DNA of 64,000 nucleotides from Heliocidaris tuberculata (taxonomy: Eukaryota; Echinodermata; Echinoidea; Camarodonta; Echinometridae), in the NCBI GenBank assembly GCA_025618425.1, contig CM046851.1:765269-829268 (forward strand). The letters are read 5' to 3'. Position numbers and translations under genes: made by a program. Positions 49,915 to 61,992 of the stretch are shown in pieces. A model generated the notes under the pieces. The model was given only the letters and a program-made list of their open reading frames with translations, had not been told where the DNA came from and did not search any database. The stretch's first letter is position 1, and every line of letters begins with the position of its first letter.

Positions 49915-52900
49915 CTAGTGATAGTCAAAGATAACACAAAAGTACACTTTATTTCGTATAAAATAATAAAATAAAACAAAATAAAAGAAAATGAAATAAA
50001 ATAATATAACATAAAATGAAATAAAGTAAAATGAAATAAAAATGAAACATACATCTCCTGAAATCCCATACACTACATAAGTGGTGCGGAAAACAAATAT
50101 ATTTTCAGCAGAACAAACAAACAAAACTTATTTTAAAACATTTTTAAAAACTGACCCAGAAGAAATGAATACTGCATCTGCCCATTGTAATGATGCAAGC
50201 TATACCCCAGGGTGGGGTGCGTCATGATAGGGTGATTATAATAACAAAATGTGACCAACAATACGTTATTTTCACACCCTCTTTCTCAGGAAATTTTGAG
50301 TAAAAATTTATGTTCTGGCGGCAGGAGCTAGAGACATTTGAGTCAGAATAAAATTATTGTCTATTCAATATTCAAGCATACCCCTACAAGTTTAAATACG
50401 CAACATTCACAATAAGCTGCTTTTGCCATCAATGATACAAGCGATCATCGACCCATCGGTTGTCTTTTGGTTCGACGGCCCATGGTCATGATGGTCAGTT
50501 AATGTTCACATTTATTAGTAAATTTGTATTAGTGCTTGACGTACAACGCATTACCTCTAAGCTTTCATCGATTGTTATTTGTTATTGTATCTGTCTTTGG
50601 TTATTTACTTTTGCCAAGTCAAATATCTGGTGCCTATCATCAAACCATTTCCTCATGTCAATCTATTACTTTGAGAACACAACGTGTATTTTAAACTCTT
50701 ACTATTTCTAGATACTCACTGTTAGATGCATGGCCTTGTCCTAAGACTCGTTTTATACAGTCTTTGCCTTTGCTTTGTTTTTGTTTGTTCGTTGCTTTTT
50801 TTTTTTTTTTTTTTAGTATTGTTTGTCTGTTTTTGTTTTTTGTTTTTCGTTTTTGTTTTGTTTTTTGTTTTTTTAAACTTATGTTCTCTTGTCTCTTAAA
50901 TATGGGTTCTCTAAATGGTGTATTTATGTACATTGTGACAGTATCCCTCCCTACCAGACCCTACTCCTACCCCTTTCCCCTCAGGTGGCCTGAGATCTAT
51001 CTCTTTACGGTGATGATAATCTTACATAATGGTAAATAACGGTAATAACGATAACATACCCGGTAATAACTTAACCAATGATGAATTTTTAGATGCCTTC
51101 CAAACGCTATTACATCCTCCAACTCGCAGTCCTGACACTAAATTTGTTAATGATATGATCACTACTCTAAACTCGAATGCCAAGGATTTTGATGTACATT
51201 TCGATGACAATGAACATGATAAAGCCAAATCATCCTCTTATTACTCTGAAAATCAATTTGTTTCACACTTTTTAAATATGGATAAGGCTGAGTTTTCTTT
51301 GTTTCATGCTAATATTAGAAGTATAAATAGAAACTTCGAGTGTTTGCGTAATCTTCTTGATCGGCTTAGTTTTAAATGTTCAGTAATTGGCCTATCAGAA
51401 ACATGGCTTTCAGATACCCCTAATTCTTTGTTTTCAATCCAGGGTTTTGACTTAATAGTGAATAATAGGACCAATAGAATAGGGGGCGGTGTTGCTCTAT
51501 ATATTTCCTCAGAATATAACTATAATAATAGACCTGCTTTGAATTATGTGAATGATTCCATAGAAACACTTTTTGTAGAAATTGATTTTGTTAATAGAAA
51601 AAATATCATCATTGGAGTCATATATAGGCCTCCCAAATCTGGCCACAATGATTTTTTAATTAGCCTTCAAAATATTCTCTCAAACCCAATACTGCGGGGC
51701 AAGGATTGTTTTTTAATGGGTGACTTCAATGTTAATTTATTAAACTACGATTCTGATGCTTTCGTTCATGAATTCTATGGAACGCTTCTAACTTCCTCAT
51801 TTATACCACTTATTTCTAAACCAACTCGCATCGCGGAACAATCTTCCACCTTAATTGACAATATATTTAGTAACATGCATCCCTTTCCCCAAGCTGGCGT
51901 TGTAATATCAGACCTGACGGATCACTTTCCCATATTTGCACATTTCCCCATCTTGCTGCAAACACAATACCCTTCTATAATATACAAACGGAATTTGTCT
52001 GAAGGAAATATCAACACATTTAAAGACAGACTTAACATAGTAGATTGGAATGATATTTATGATATGACTGATGTAAATAGTAGTTTTGAGGAATTTATGA
52101 CTAAATTAACTAGTTTGTTTAATGAATGTTGTCCTATGAGAAAAGTTAATCTTCAAAATAGGAAAAGAATTCCAAAATCCCCATGGATAACTCCAGGCTT
52201 ATTAAGATCAATAAATAGGAAAAATAATCTTTATTTGAAATATAAAGCGAATCCCACTGAAAGTTCTAAGTCGAAATATTTGAATTATAAAAATACATTG
52301 ACAGGGTTACTACGTAAAGAAAAAAAGATATATTTTTCACGACAATTTATGAATTGTAACAAAGATGCTAAAAACACATGGAAATTAATCAATGAAGTTC
52401 TGAATAAACAGAAAAAGAAAAGTACTATTTCTAAGATACAAATTGATGAAAGAACTATTAAGGAGTTACAAGATATTGTTGATCACTTCAATGATTATTT
52501 TGTTGAAATAGGTCCAAATTTAGCAAGTAAGATACCAAACTGTGATAGAAAATTTTATGATTACTTACAAAACCCTAACCCTAATTCTATGTTTTTTACT
52601 CCTGTAAATGAAGGTGAAGTTCTTGATATTGTTAACAATTTTATGAGTAAACGCAGTTGTGGACATGATGGTCTGGATAATTTTATAATTAAAAAAATTA
52701 TAGCAAGTATTGTTGAACCATTCACTTATATATGTAATCTATCTCTGAGCACAGGTGTTTTTCCAAACAAAATGAAATTAGCCAAAATAATCCCTATTTT
52801 TAAAAAGGGTAACCCCTTATCGTTGTCAAACTACAGGCCAATATCTTTGTTAACCACCTTTTCCAAAATACTTGAAAAAGTAGTTTTTACTCGTACAATG

Positions 52901-54806
52901 GCTTTTTTGAATAATAATGATATTTTACATGAATCTCAGTTCGGGTTTAGAAAACACCATAATACAACACATGCTCTCCTGTCTCTAATTAATAATATTA
53001 CAAGTTCTATTGATAATGGTACCCACACAATAGGAATGTTCTTAGACTTCTCTAAGGCATTCGACACTATAAATCATGAAATTCTCTTAAGCAAACTTTC
53101 ACATTATGGCATAAGGGGCATTGTTTCAGACTGGTTTCGAAATTATTTATACGAACGACAGCAATATGTCTGTATTGAAAATTGCATGTCGCATTTAAGA
53201 AATATTAATTGTGGTGTTCCACAGGGTTCTATTCTAGGCCCTTTACTTTTTATTTTGTATATAAATGACTTTCATAGATCATCAAATTCATTGACTTTTA
53301 TTATGTATGCAGATGACACTAATCTATTTTTTTCGCATAAAAGCCTAGAAACTTTATGTAATATGATTAATTCGGAACTGGATTCAGTTGCAATATGGAT
53401 TAAGGCTAATAAGTTATCACTAAATCTAGAAAAAACAAATTACATGTTATTTAGTAATACTTTTAACGAACTACCTCATCCGATTTTAATAGATAATACA
53501 CAAATACAGAAGGTGATTGAAACAAAATTTCTAGGCACAATAATAGATAATAAACTTTCATGGAAGCATCATATTGATAATGTATGTAAATTGATATCCA
53601 GAAACATTGGTATGATTAATAAACTCAAATGGTCTTTTCCGCCAAATATTCTTTTATCACTATACTCCACACTGGTTTTACCATATCTTAATTATGGAAT
53701 ATTAGCATGGGGAAACAGTGCGGCATGCCTGTTAGACAGAGTTTTTTTATTACAGAAAAAGGCTATGCGAATTATAAGTAATGTTAATTATCGCCACCAC
53801 ACAGATGGTCTGTTTCACTCTAATAATGTACTAAAAATTTATGATATTTATCGCCTCAACCTTGCTGTACTTATGTTTCAGTATCATAACCACGAATTGC
53901 CCACTGTCTTCAATAATATATTTACAGTAAATAACGAAATACATCATTATCCCACTAGACAAATAAATCTGTATCACTTGCCAAGAACTCGTACAGCATT
54001 AACCCAGAATACTTTTTCATTTACTGCTCCTAAATTTTGGAATTCCCTCCCTTTAAATATACGAGACAGTATAAGTTTAAGTACGCTCAAACGTAAATTG
54101 AAAAAATCACTAATTGCTTTTTATGAACATTGATCCCTCAGTGATCCTGATGACGACTGTTGTTTACCTGTGTAGCAAAATCTAAAGACGAAATGAAACC
54201 TTCAAGATCTTGTCCCTTTCCCACCCTCCCGTCCTAACCACCACCTGTCACTTTGTCATTCATGTTCCGTCTTTTGTAAAGTTTACTTCTTTAAAACTTT
54301 ACTATTTTCCTATTACTATTTCCAGCTTTTTGTGTTTACAATATTTCTCAGTGCTTTCTCTTCTATAGCAAGTGTGTTATGTCTATAATTTGTTTGCTTT
54401 CCAAGGCCATGTATCTGTCTTCTTCTTTTTTCCCTTTTATTGGGCATTTTATGCATGATTGCCCAGTCTAGTTCTTTTTATGTACTGTATTCATGCTTCA
54501 TCTTTTTGCCAGGGACCAGCGCTTCTACAAGCTTTGCTTCTAAGCTGGTCTCTGTTTTCATTCTCATTTTCATAAAATTAATCTTAAGTAGTCTTCATTG
54601 ATGTTACTTTTTTTTTTCTCTCACAACTCAAACTTTAATGCACTTTGTTTTGCTTGTAATGATCGAAAAATGTTTATGCACTAAGTTGTGTTGTCAATTA
54701 TTTTGAATACTGTCAGATTCATAATACTTATTGTTATATACTTTGAAAAAATGAAAATGTAATGAAATAAAATCTAAATCTGAAATCTGAAATCTGAAAT
54801 CTGAAA
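49915..54806 (+). mobile_element. LINE-2: apparently full-length non-LTR retrotransposon
   Basis: A perfect 13-bp direct repeat, TTATGGTTTAAAT, occurs at 49902-49914 and 54807-54819 and brackets 4892 bp. The 3' UTR ends in AATAAAATC and tandem TCTGAAA units. About 1.1 kb precedes the coding frame, including an A-rich stretch near 49.95-50.05 kb and a T/G-rich stretch near 50.78-50.88 kb; I see no separate ORF1. The long identical duplication and the intact frame suggest recent insertion. Confidence 0.82.
51029..54133 (+). CDS. LINE-2 endonuclease/reverse transcriptase (1034 codons, intact)
   Basis: An N-terminal extension of about 85 residues rich in Asn/Asp precedes the APE-type endonuclease (HANIRSINRN, SETWLSD, GGGVALYIS, YRPPKSGH, MGDFNVNLL, LIDNIFSN, SDLTDHFPIF). 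The reverse transcriptase has AKIIPIFKKGNPLSLSNYRP, FLDFSKAFDTINHEIL, GVPQGSILGPLL, catalytic YADD and FLGTIIDNKLSW. The C-terminus carries APKFWNSLP. It resembles LINE-1 along its length but is clearly a different family member. The start is the first ATG of an uninterrupted frame. Confidence 0.94.
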   Translation: MVNNGNNDNIPGNNLTNDEFLDAFQTLLHPPTRSPDTKFVNDMITTLNSNAKDFDVHFDDNEHDKAKSSSYYSENQFVSHFLNMDKAEFSLFHANIRSINRNFECLRNLLDRLSFKCSVIGLSETWLSDTPNSLFSIQGFDLIVNNRTNRIGGGVALYISSEYNYNNRPALNYVNDSIETLFVEIDFVNRKNIIIGVIYRPPKSGHNDFLISLQNILSNPILRGKDCFLMGDFNVNLLNYDSDAFVHEFYGTLLTSSFIPLISKPTRIAEQSSTLIDNIFSNMHPFPQAGVVISDLTDHFPIFAHFPILLQTQYPSIIYKRNLSEGNINTFKDRLNIVDWNDIYDMTDVNSSFEEFMTKLTSLFNECCPMRKVNLQNRKRIPKSPWITPGLLRSINRKNNLYLKYKANPTESSKSKYLNYKNTLTGLLRKEKKIYFSRQFMNCNKDAKNTWKLINEVLNKQKKKSTISKIQIDERTIKELQDIVDHFNDYFVEIGPNLASKIPNCDRKFYDYLQNPNPNSMFFTPVNEGEVLDIVNNFMSKRSCGHDGLDNFIIKKIIASIVEPFTYICNLSLSTGVFPNKMKLAKIIPIFKKGNPLSLSNYRPISLLTTFSKILEKVVFTRTMAFLNNNDILHESQFGFRKHHNTTHALLSLINNITSSIDNGTHTIGMFLDFSKAFDTINHEILLSKLSHYGIRGIVSDWFRNYLYERQQYVCIENCMSHLRNINCGVPQGSILGPLLFILYINDFHRSSNSLTFIMYADDTNLFFSHKSLETLCNMINSELDSVAIWIKANKLSLNLEKTNYMLFSNTFNELPHPILIDNTQIQKVIETKFLGTIIDNKLSWKHHIDNVCKLISRNIGMINKLKWSFPPNILLSLYSTLVLPYLNYGILAWGNSAACLLDRVFLLQKKAMRIISNVNYRHHTDGLFHSNNVLKIYDIYRLNLAVLMFQYHNHELPTVFNNIFTVNNEIHHYPTRQINLYHLPRTRTALTQNTFSFTAPKFWNSLPLNIRDSISLSTLKRKLKKSLIAFYEH

Positions 54807-55286
54807 TTATGGTTTAAATATTGAATAAAATGCTTTCCTTACACTCAGAAAAGATTTTCGGTTGTTTAAAATATAAACCTACCTTACTGTTAGTTAAAAA
54901 AAATCCCATATGTTTTACATACAATTTTTTTAAACCAACATTTCGTAGGTTCATATTTCAAACAACCTAATGATTTTAACCAACATTTCTGAGAGTGTAT
55001 ACACACACTTGTTCATAATCATCATGTGCGTACGGGCACTTTTTCGCGAGGGGGACTGACGCTTTTTTGCCGAATATCAACTATGCTCTTCTACAATCTT
55101 CTGGAGCGAGCGGAAAAGTTGGCACTGTATGTAATGTCATCATCAAAATTCCATATATCGCTACCTGAATATGAGCCGATTGTTACCCTAAAATCAGAAA
55201 TTTGAAAATCCACCCCCCCCCCCTCCGTCCCTGCAAAATAATCATATCATAAAAAGCGAAACCACTAGAAAACCACTAATCTAATA

Positions 55287-55640
55287 AAATTTTACATTTG
55301 CGGTTGACAAGTTTTGACATTTGTGGTAAAGGGCCTTTTGATATTTTAGGGATTTTAATGGTCAGGAAAACCTCACACACACGCATACACACGCACACAC
55401 ATACATCTCATAATAACTGATCTAACACAGGTGCATTATGCAAGCAATGAGTTTTTACATTTGCGTCGACATGTTATGACATTTGTGGTAAAATTGAATT
55501 TTTTACATTTGTGGGCGAATTTTTTTACATTTGTGGTTATTTTTTCACTTGTGGTTGACATGTTATGACATTTGTGGTTTTTTGACATTTGCGGGTGCAA
55601 TTTTTTTTTTACATTTGTGGTAGATTTTTACATTTGTGGG
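55287..55640. repeat. Right copy, followed by an array of TTTGTGG units
   Basis: The first 206 bp mirror 48903-49113. The next 150 bp repeat TTTTTACATTTGTGG and TGACATTTGTGG at irregular spacing. It is non-coding. Confidence 0.83.
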
Positions 55641-56449
55641 CTCTACAGGAGGTGGGGGTAATATTCTTTAGCAGATATTTTTGGAAATATTGAATATCAC
55701 CTCTATAACTGTCTTACATCATGTACATTGCAGGTTAAAATATGTATCACGTCCTTTGGTATAAATCATAATTTTGTAATAATAATAATGATGTCCCCAA
55801 CTATAGCCATGCCTTTTGGCGAATAAATTCTTTTGAAGGAAGTTTGCAGAGAAATTCACCGTTCAAGTCGGTACAAGTCACGGAGGATATAATACTAATT
55901 TATGATGTTTCCTTTTTAGATATGCATGTTCATGTCATAAAGCTAAGCATGATAAACAAAAACCCTGACCTTCCCTTAGGGTAAATATTTATAAACCAAA
56001 GTTTGGATTTGTATTTCCTTAGTTCATTGAAAGGATGATGCAAGGAGAGAAGCAATAAATGTCGGCTGTTGATATGTCGACAAGTGGTGTCAATATCGAA
56101 TAATTTTTTTTATTTTTTATTGTTCGTGTCATGATGTAGTTCGACGAAGACATCAGTTTGTTAACTACAGACTCACATTTCTCAGTGTTCAGCCGTAATC
56201 AAAGGCATCTATAAGCCGGCTGAGCTTTGTCGAGACTGATGAGATTTAATCGGGGTGAGTCTTCGACTTATTATAATCTGGTATTTTTTCACTTATGAAT
56301 TAATCTGACTGCATAACTGCATAACTATATTGAAATATTGAATTATTTAGGCCTAATATATGAATGTCGAAACGTTTTATAAAATCATTTTATGAAATGT
56401 TTACACAACGTCACTATGTAATTGTGTTGACAAAGTTTTTATCTTTTAT

Positions 56450-56569
56450 ATATACAGTGTATATATATGTATATATATAAACGTCCTTGTCTCCTGTCTC
56501 ATCAATCCTCCACTATACAATTTACCGAGACGCCGTCGAAATGTTTAAGTTGGGTATGTTCGCATATAC

Positions 56570-56608
<39 letters not shown>
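56450..56608. repeat. AT and AC dinucleotide repeats
   Basis: Short AT tracts (56450-56478, 56568-56590) run into an AC tract just before the hammerhead-bearing insert. Confidence 0.9.
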
Positions 56609-56726
56609 TTATCTACAATAAACGTTTGCTTCTAGTATACTTATGAATGTTCTCAATCATTCAGGTAGTATAATGTTTAATATTATAGACAAGTCAAGTG
56701 GACGTACTTTGTTTTAGCTAGCGACG

Positions 56727-56756
56727 TTTCACGTCCACTCCGGGACGCTTCATCAG
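56727..56756 (-). ncRNA. Hammerhead-ribozyme-like motif (minus copy)
   Basis: It is identical in sequence to the plus copy over the core, stem II and loop but on the opposite strand, as the left arm of the inverted pair. Confidence 0.6.
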
Positions 56757-57104
56757 GCCGACTGATCTTTGGCGGCTAGTGGTTGTTGACCTGTGACGGG
56801 GTCGATCGAGGAACTTCGGGAAATGTAGAGTGGAGAGTCTGCGGTATACTCCCATCTGAATAATACCAAGCACACTTTTTGACAAGGATGTTGTCATCTT
56901 AGATCGAGAGGCACGATGGTTGGAGGGGAGTAAAGGAGTCGATCTACGTGAAAAGGGAGGAGCCATCTCTTAACAGAGGAGAGGGCCTACGACACAACCT
57001 AGCCGGGGCTTACATCTCGTCAGTTCGTAAGATCCATCGACGTTTTCCGAAGTTCCTCGACCCGTCACAGGTCAACAACCATTAGCCGCCAAAGATCAGT
57101 CGGC

Positions 57105-57134
57105 CTGATGAAGCGTCCCGGAGTGGACGTGAAA
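57105..57134 (+). ncRNA. Hammerhead-ribozyme-like motif (plus copy)
   Basis: The core CTGATGA (57105-57111) and GAAA (57131-57134) enclose a stem II of six pairs (57113-57118 with 57125-57130, one G-U) and a six-base loop. There is one extra A before stem II relative to the strict consensus. I did not identify the strand with the cleavage site; minimal forms acting as dimers are described for Penelope-like elements. Confidence 0.6.
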
Positions 57135-58194
57135 CGTCGCAAGCTAAAACATAGTAAGTTGACTTATCTATAATATTCAACGTTTGCTTCTAGTAAATTA
57201 TATTAGACTATATGACGTAAATCAAAAAGTGTTATGAATACAGAATAACCAAGACCAAAAAAGTGACTCTGAAAGTTATTAATGCCATTTAACGCAGTCA
57301 GATAACCATTTTCTTCAAAAATTTCCTGTTTTGGGTTGCGTTTTTTTTTTTTTTTTTTTTTTTTTTTTTGGTGTGTGCGTGGAGAAGTTAGGATGGATTC
57401 ATGCATGATTTAGACATTTAAACATTTTAAATGAAATGTTTAACAGTTTCAAATACTTCCTATATGATGTTATGCTAATTTTGTATATGTCTGCCTTTTC
57501 TTCAACATTGTAATATTCTAAGCATTTTTTTGTACATGGCAGGCTATAGGATTTTAGCGGAATGATATTATGATTTACAGTATTCGGCTTTGCTAAAGAG
57601 ACTTATAGTTTTTCCCCGGAATGTTTTTTTTCCTCTTTAGTAAAATCATGCAAAATTTTTCCCCCTTATTTTGATAATGAAAGGGATGTGCTTCGTTTGC
57701 TAAAAGCGTACTTATGTTATAATCGGTGTACATTAGACCTATACAACGAAAACACCCTTCCTAAAGTTCAGCGAATAAAGCCATGGACAAATGCATACTT
57801 TTGAAAAAATGAATTGACACAGAAATATAACATCCTGCTATAAATCGTGCTTGCTTGTAGGTTGCTATATTTGCGTATCAAAGCAGATTTTTTTTTTTTT
57901 TTTTTTTTACAAAAGTTAATAATTATACAATATCCCATAACAGTATTTAATCTTTAAATAGATATAAAATTTCATTTTGAATTTTTGATAAAAATCCCTG
58001 TTTGAAATGTTTTGTCCTTTAAGCGGAGTTCTCATGTAAAGTAAAAAGATTGCGCCCATGATAGCTATGATGTAGGCGATGGCGTAGAGCTGGTAATGGT
58101 CATGGGAGGGAGGGGGGGGGGGATACTGTTGTTCTTGCTAGGTAGACGAAGTGCGAGGGTTTTATAGGGATCATATATCATGTTCGTATTTCCC

Positions 58195-58330
58195 CTCTCT
58201 CTATCCCTTCTCTCTCTCTCTCTTCTTTCTCTGCAATTCTCTCTCCCCCCCCCTCACTCTCTCTCTTTCTCCTTTATCTTTCTCTCTCTCTTTCTTTCTT
58301 TCTCTTTCCTCTCTCCCTGTTTTCTCTCTA
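58195..58330. repeat. CT-rich microsatellite
   Basis: About 135 bp of TC/CTTT units. A second pyrimidine-rich stretch lies at 58940-59030. Confidence 0.92.
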
Positions 58331-59517
58331 TATCATTTGATAATTCGTTATCACGAATCATGATCGCGAATTTGCAGTTTAAAAAAGTGAACAAAAAATG
58401 GTACTGTGGAGAAACAGTTTGATAAAACGTTCACATTAGCAGAATAAATCATTATGAGTCACGTATTTTTATGGATAATAGTTGGGTTATATTATAAAAT
58501 CTTATGTAATTTTCGGGGAGAACCATAAAAAACGCCTACAAAGCAAACAAGCTGCTTAACACAACCTCATCGAGCAGTAATAATTTGTTCAATCAGTTTC
58601 ACAGCACGATGAGGTTATATGAATGGTTTATTGCCATGTGGTCTTATGCCTATCATTCGTCTAGTAGTTTGTATTCACTGACAGAGGATGTAAATCATTT
58701 TTTGTCATTTCTATTTTTCTTAATCAAAATATACTTATTCAAGATGACAAGAATCAGCTATAAAAAAAATGTTGTTTACATTTTTCTTTTCATGCTATCA
58801 TTGTTATTGTTCTTGTGCAATGACTTTTGAGATGCTTTTGTATTTATTTATTATCATTATTTTTTAACGTTCCTGCCTCCCGTCCTAAGCACCTCGCGCA
58901 TTCTCTTTCCCTCTTTTCTATTCACTCGACCATGTCTACCTCTTCCTGTAGCTTCTTTCTATCTCTCTCTCTTCTCTCTTTTCTACTCTCTTTCTCCTTC
59001 TCTTCCACCTCTCTCTCTCTCTCTCTCTCCGCTCCGGCTGTCTGGGATGTCGTGGAGGACGAGTGTGGCGGCCCGTCTACGTGCGTGCACTGGTTTGAAT
59101 GTGTACGTTGCTGGGAGGGGTGGGGGGAGGGGGGCAGGGACGGGAAGCGGGGGACTTCAGGGGTGTTTTAGGGGGACGGGGTGCGACAGTAGGGGGCGTG
59201 ACTCTATTAGAGAGAACACTCTGCAAAAGTGTGTACTATTATTCTGCTAATGCTAATGATATGCACTGATGAGGTAGTGTTGAAAATTACGGACTTTTTA
59301 CTATGTGGTGTAATACGCCTATTGTGTCGATGTCATGTTATGTTTTGTATAAATTTCCACTGATTTCGTATGCATTATTAATGTATAATTTCATGTTTCA
59401 TGTTTTTTCATGTTTTTTTTGTATACGATCATACTATGTAAAAATCCCATGCTAAATCTCCTTGATTGAATTGAATTTTAAAAACACACTGACACACGTA
59501 TTGATATGTCAAACACC

Positions 59518-59652
59518 GTTTATTTAATGTACGATAAAAGAGCAATGTAGATAAAATGCCTTGCTCAAGGACATAAGTGCAGTACCGGGGATTGAACCCA
59601 CGATCTTTGCATTTCCAGTCGAGTGTTTTTAACCACGCGACTACGACATCTA
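59518..59652 (-). mobile_element. tRNA-derived SINE, copy 2
   Basis: On the minus strand it has an A-box-like TAGTCGCGTGGTTA and a B-box-like GTGGGTTCAATCCCC, then the body CCTTGAGCAAGGCATTTTATC. The tRNA-like promoter is better preserved than in copy 1. It is not a tRNA gene because the cloverleaf does not close. Confidence 0.75.
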
Positions 59653-60129
59653 GGACTACGACGACTACGACTACTATACAAGACGTTTTACATCTTGGAC
59701 CTGACAATCTCTGTTGCCCAAGGGGTAATTATCGAAAGCAGTTGTCCAAGTGTAGTTGTCCAGATAGTTCGCACTGACTTATAAACTGTTGCGATTGATC
59801 GAGATTGATCGCAGATTCTCCAATCAATCACAAACTTACAAACTGCTGTCTCTTTAGTACATAGTTGCGATTGATATCAAGTTCAGTCGATTTGAATCAA
59901 TGGCAACTGTTCATAAGACCGGGCCCAGAAAAGTGAAAAATAACATCTCAATCACTACCAGTAACTTTGACTTTTGCATTTAGTTAATATAGAACTCCCA
60001 CAATTCATGATAAAAACATTCTTGGAAACCGCTTTTTTATTTGTGCCTTTCGTTTTATTCCATTTTTAGTTTAAAAAATAACATCGAGATTTCTTCACAG
60101 AGCGATATAAAGAGACAAACTAATTCAAA

Positions 60130-60253
60130 ATGATGATGACTCGGACGAGGCAGACTGTCCCTCTGATGGGAAGGAAAGCATCTTTGGTCCCATCCGCTCT
60201 CATCTTCTGGATAACAGTAGTCATCCTATGCGAGCAGCAGCCTGGTGCCCATG
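60130..60253 (+). CDS. Gene B exon 1: start codon and signal peptide
   Basis: The exon begins with three consecutive ATG codons followed by a basic stretch and the hydrophobic core ALIFWITVVILCEQQPGAHG. It ends in phase 1 at a gtaatg donor. The first ATG was taken as the start; any of the three would give the same signal peptide. Confidence 0.82.
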
Positions 60254-61935
60254 GTAATGTTCCTATCATGAAAATTCAGTGAATAATTACAATGGCTGTG
60301 AAATATTTTGCAGACAATAAATTAATTATATAGGGACCGACAGCCCACGAGCTTACCCTCAGAAACAGTTGTCAGAAGATCCGCTATATCATGCACTGAA
60401 AAAAATCCTTGTAAGATTTTAATACAAAAGTGTTAAACTTTACCAGAGTTCCGGATTGACCGGTAGCCAACACAAATCTGGTAATTTTTAACCCCGTTGC
60501 CTGGTTAATTCAAGCACATCTTCTCTAATTAAATTACCAAATTTTTGGTGAAATAATGCGATTATACACGGAAAATAATTTACACGAAAATTTTTAACCA
60601 GGCGTTTTCTGTGTGTGCGGCGTAGCGTGGGACTAGTCATTGAGGGGGGGGGGGGGGCACTGGGATCATTGGGTGGAACAGGCCATATTGGATGAAATAT
60701 TAATTAGCAAGGCAACCGTTTTGGGTTTTTTTTTGTGTTTTTGTTTTTGTTTTGTTTTGTTTTGTTTTTGTTTTGTTTTGTTTTGTTTTGTTTTGTTTTG
60801 TTTTGTTTGTTTTGTTTTGTTTTGTTTTGTTGTTGTTGTTGTTGTTTTTTTTTTGGGGGGGGGTCTATGACGGTCTCGTTGGCCATAAGTTAATTAGGCT
60901 GAAAAAAAAAAATATTCAGCACAACGAGTGAATAATATGACTGAATGAATAAATTAACCGGACTTATGTAATTCTCAAATATTATTCAGTTATAGATATT
61001 AATGTTAGAAATCTGTTTATCTTAAGATATCTATTTTGAACATGATGGAAGTTTCTCTGTATTATTAGTGTTATTTAGTGTTCTTATTTAATGAAACTTA
61101 GTAAAAAGGAATGAATTTTTTTTCGATGACCTCGCCACGTTGCGTTTATTTTGGAGAATTTGTCAGTTAAAGTACATTTTAAATTTTGTTAGGTAACACA
61201 AAACAGAAAAATTCCCTTGCACTAGAATTTTCCAATCCCCCAACTTTTCAAAATTGTAAGGCTTTGTTATTAATTTATCATGTAAATTTACATCAAAGTA
61301 AGAGGGTTAAGTGTCTCCCTATATCTGTATATACTTTCCTGTCACAGTATATGCTATCACAACCTTCTGCGGTATATTTTATATTCAATTTAAATAAAAT
61401 GCAAAAGTGAAACATTATCAGTTTTTCAATTTCACTTTTCATTAAAGTTATACTGTTGTTCTCTTTTTATAGGCGATTGCCAGGTATTATGTTCAGAAAC
61501 CTATTGTGCTTGTGTCGGTGGTCAATGTGCTGTTGACGAAGAGGTACCTGAATCGACTCCTTCCGGTAAGCACATACGACTATGATGCCAAGATGTTTCG
61601 AATGCTAAAAGCCGGGCTTGACTAACTACCTACAAGATGTAGGTCATGTATGCCAACTTTTGAAATAATGTATTCAAGGATAGACAAGGAAATTTAACAC
61701 TGACAATGTTTGGTATGTAATGAATTAAACGCATCCTTCTTTATCTAATATTCAATTCAATCCAAAACAGCATTTATTTCATTCTGATTTGTTAGATACA
61801 TGACAATCAAAAGAGAAACATTCAAGTACCATAATTGAAGGAGGCATTGTCCCTGAAAATCATAACAATGCTTGTGATTGGGGATGCCTGTTTACAAAAA
61901 TGACAAAACATTAAACAAGTCAAGTATATATATGT

Positions 61936-61992
<57 letters not shown>

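Larger units (their letters stand above)
56638..57178. mobile_element. Penelope-like-element derivative with inverted terminal halves
   Basis: A perfect 17-bp direct repeat AACGTTTGCTTCTAGTA (56621-56637 and 57179-57195) flanks a 541-bp insert. Within it, about 150-bp arms are inverted copies of each other (about 56672-56830 and 57035-57172). Each arm holds the phrase CTGATGAAGCGTCC..GGACGTGAAAC, a hammerhead-ribozyme-like core. Such ribozymes are known in the terminal repeats of Penelope-like retroelements. No reverse transcriptase is present, so this would be a non-autonomous remnant. The Penelope assignment is inference. Confidence 0.68.
37373..60129. other. Intergenic spacer between divergent genes A and B
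   Basis: This 22.8-kb interval contains no host gene I can recognise. It holds arm remnants of the inverted duplication, LINE-2, LINE 3' fragments, a hairpin, the hammerhead-bearing insert, a SINE and many microsatellites. If the two genes share a divergent regulatory region it must be here; I could identify no promoter motif with confidence. Confidence 0.6.

Noticed and set aside
56718..56966. Open frame across the hammerhead-bearing insert
   Set aside because: The same sequence is better explained as inverted non-coding arms; the frame crosses the arm and loop without a domain.
59586..59652. Possible tRNA gene on the minus strand
   Set aside because: A and B boxes are present but no cloverleaf closes, and the same sequence occurs with a SINE body at 17.7 kb.
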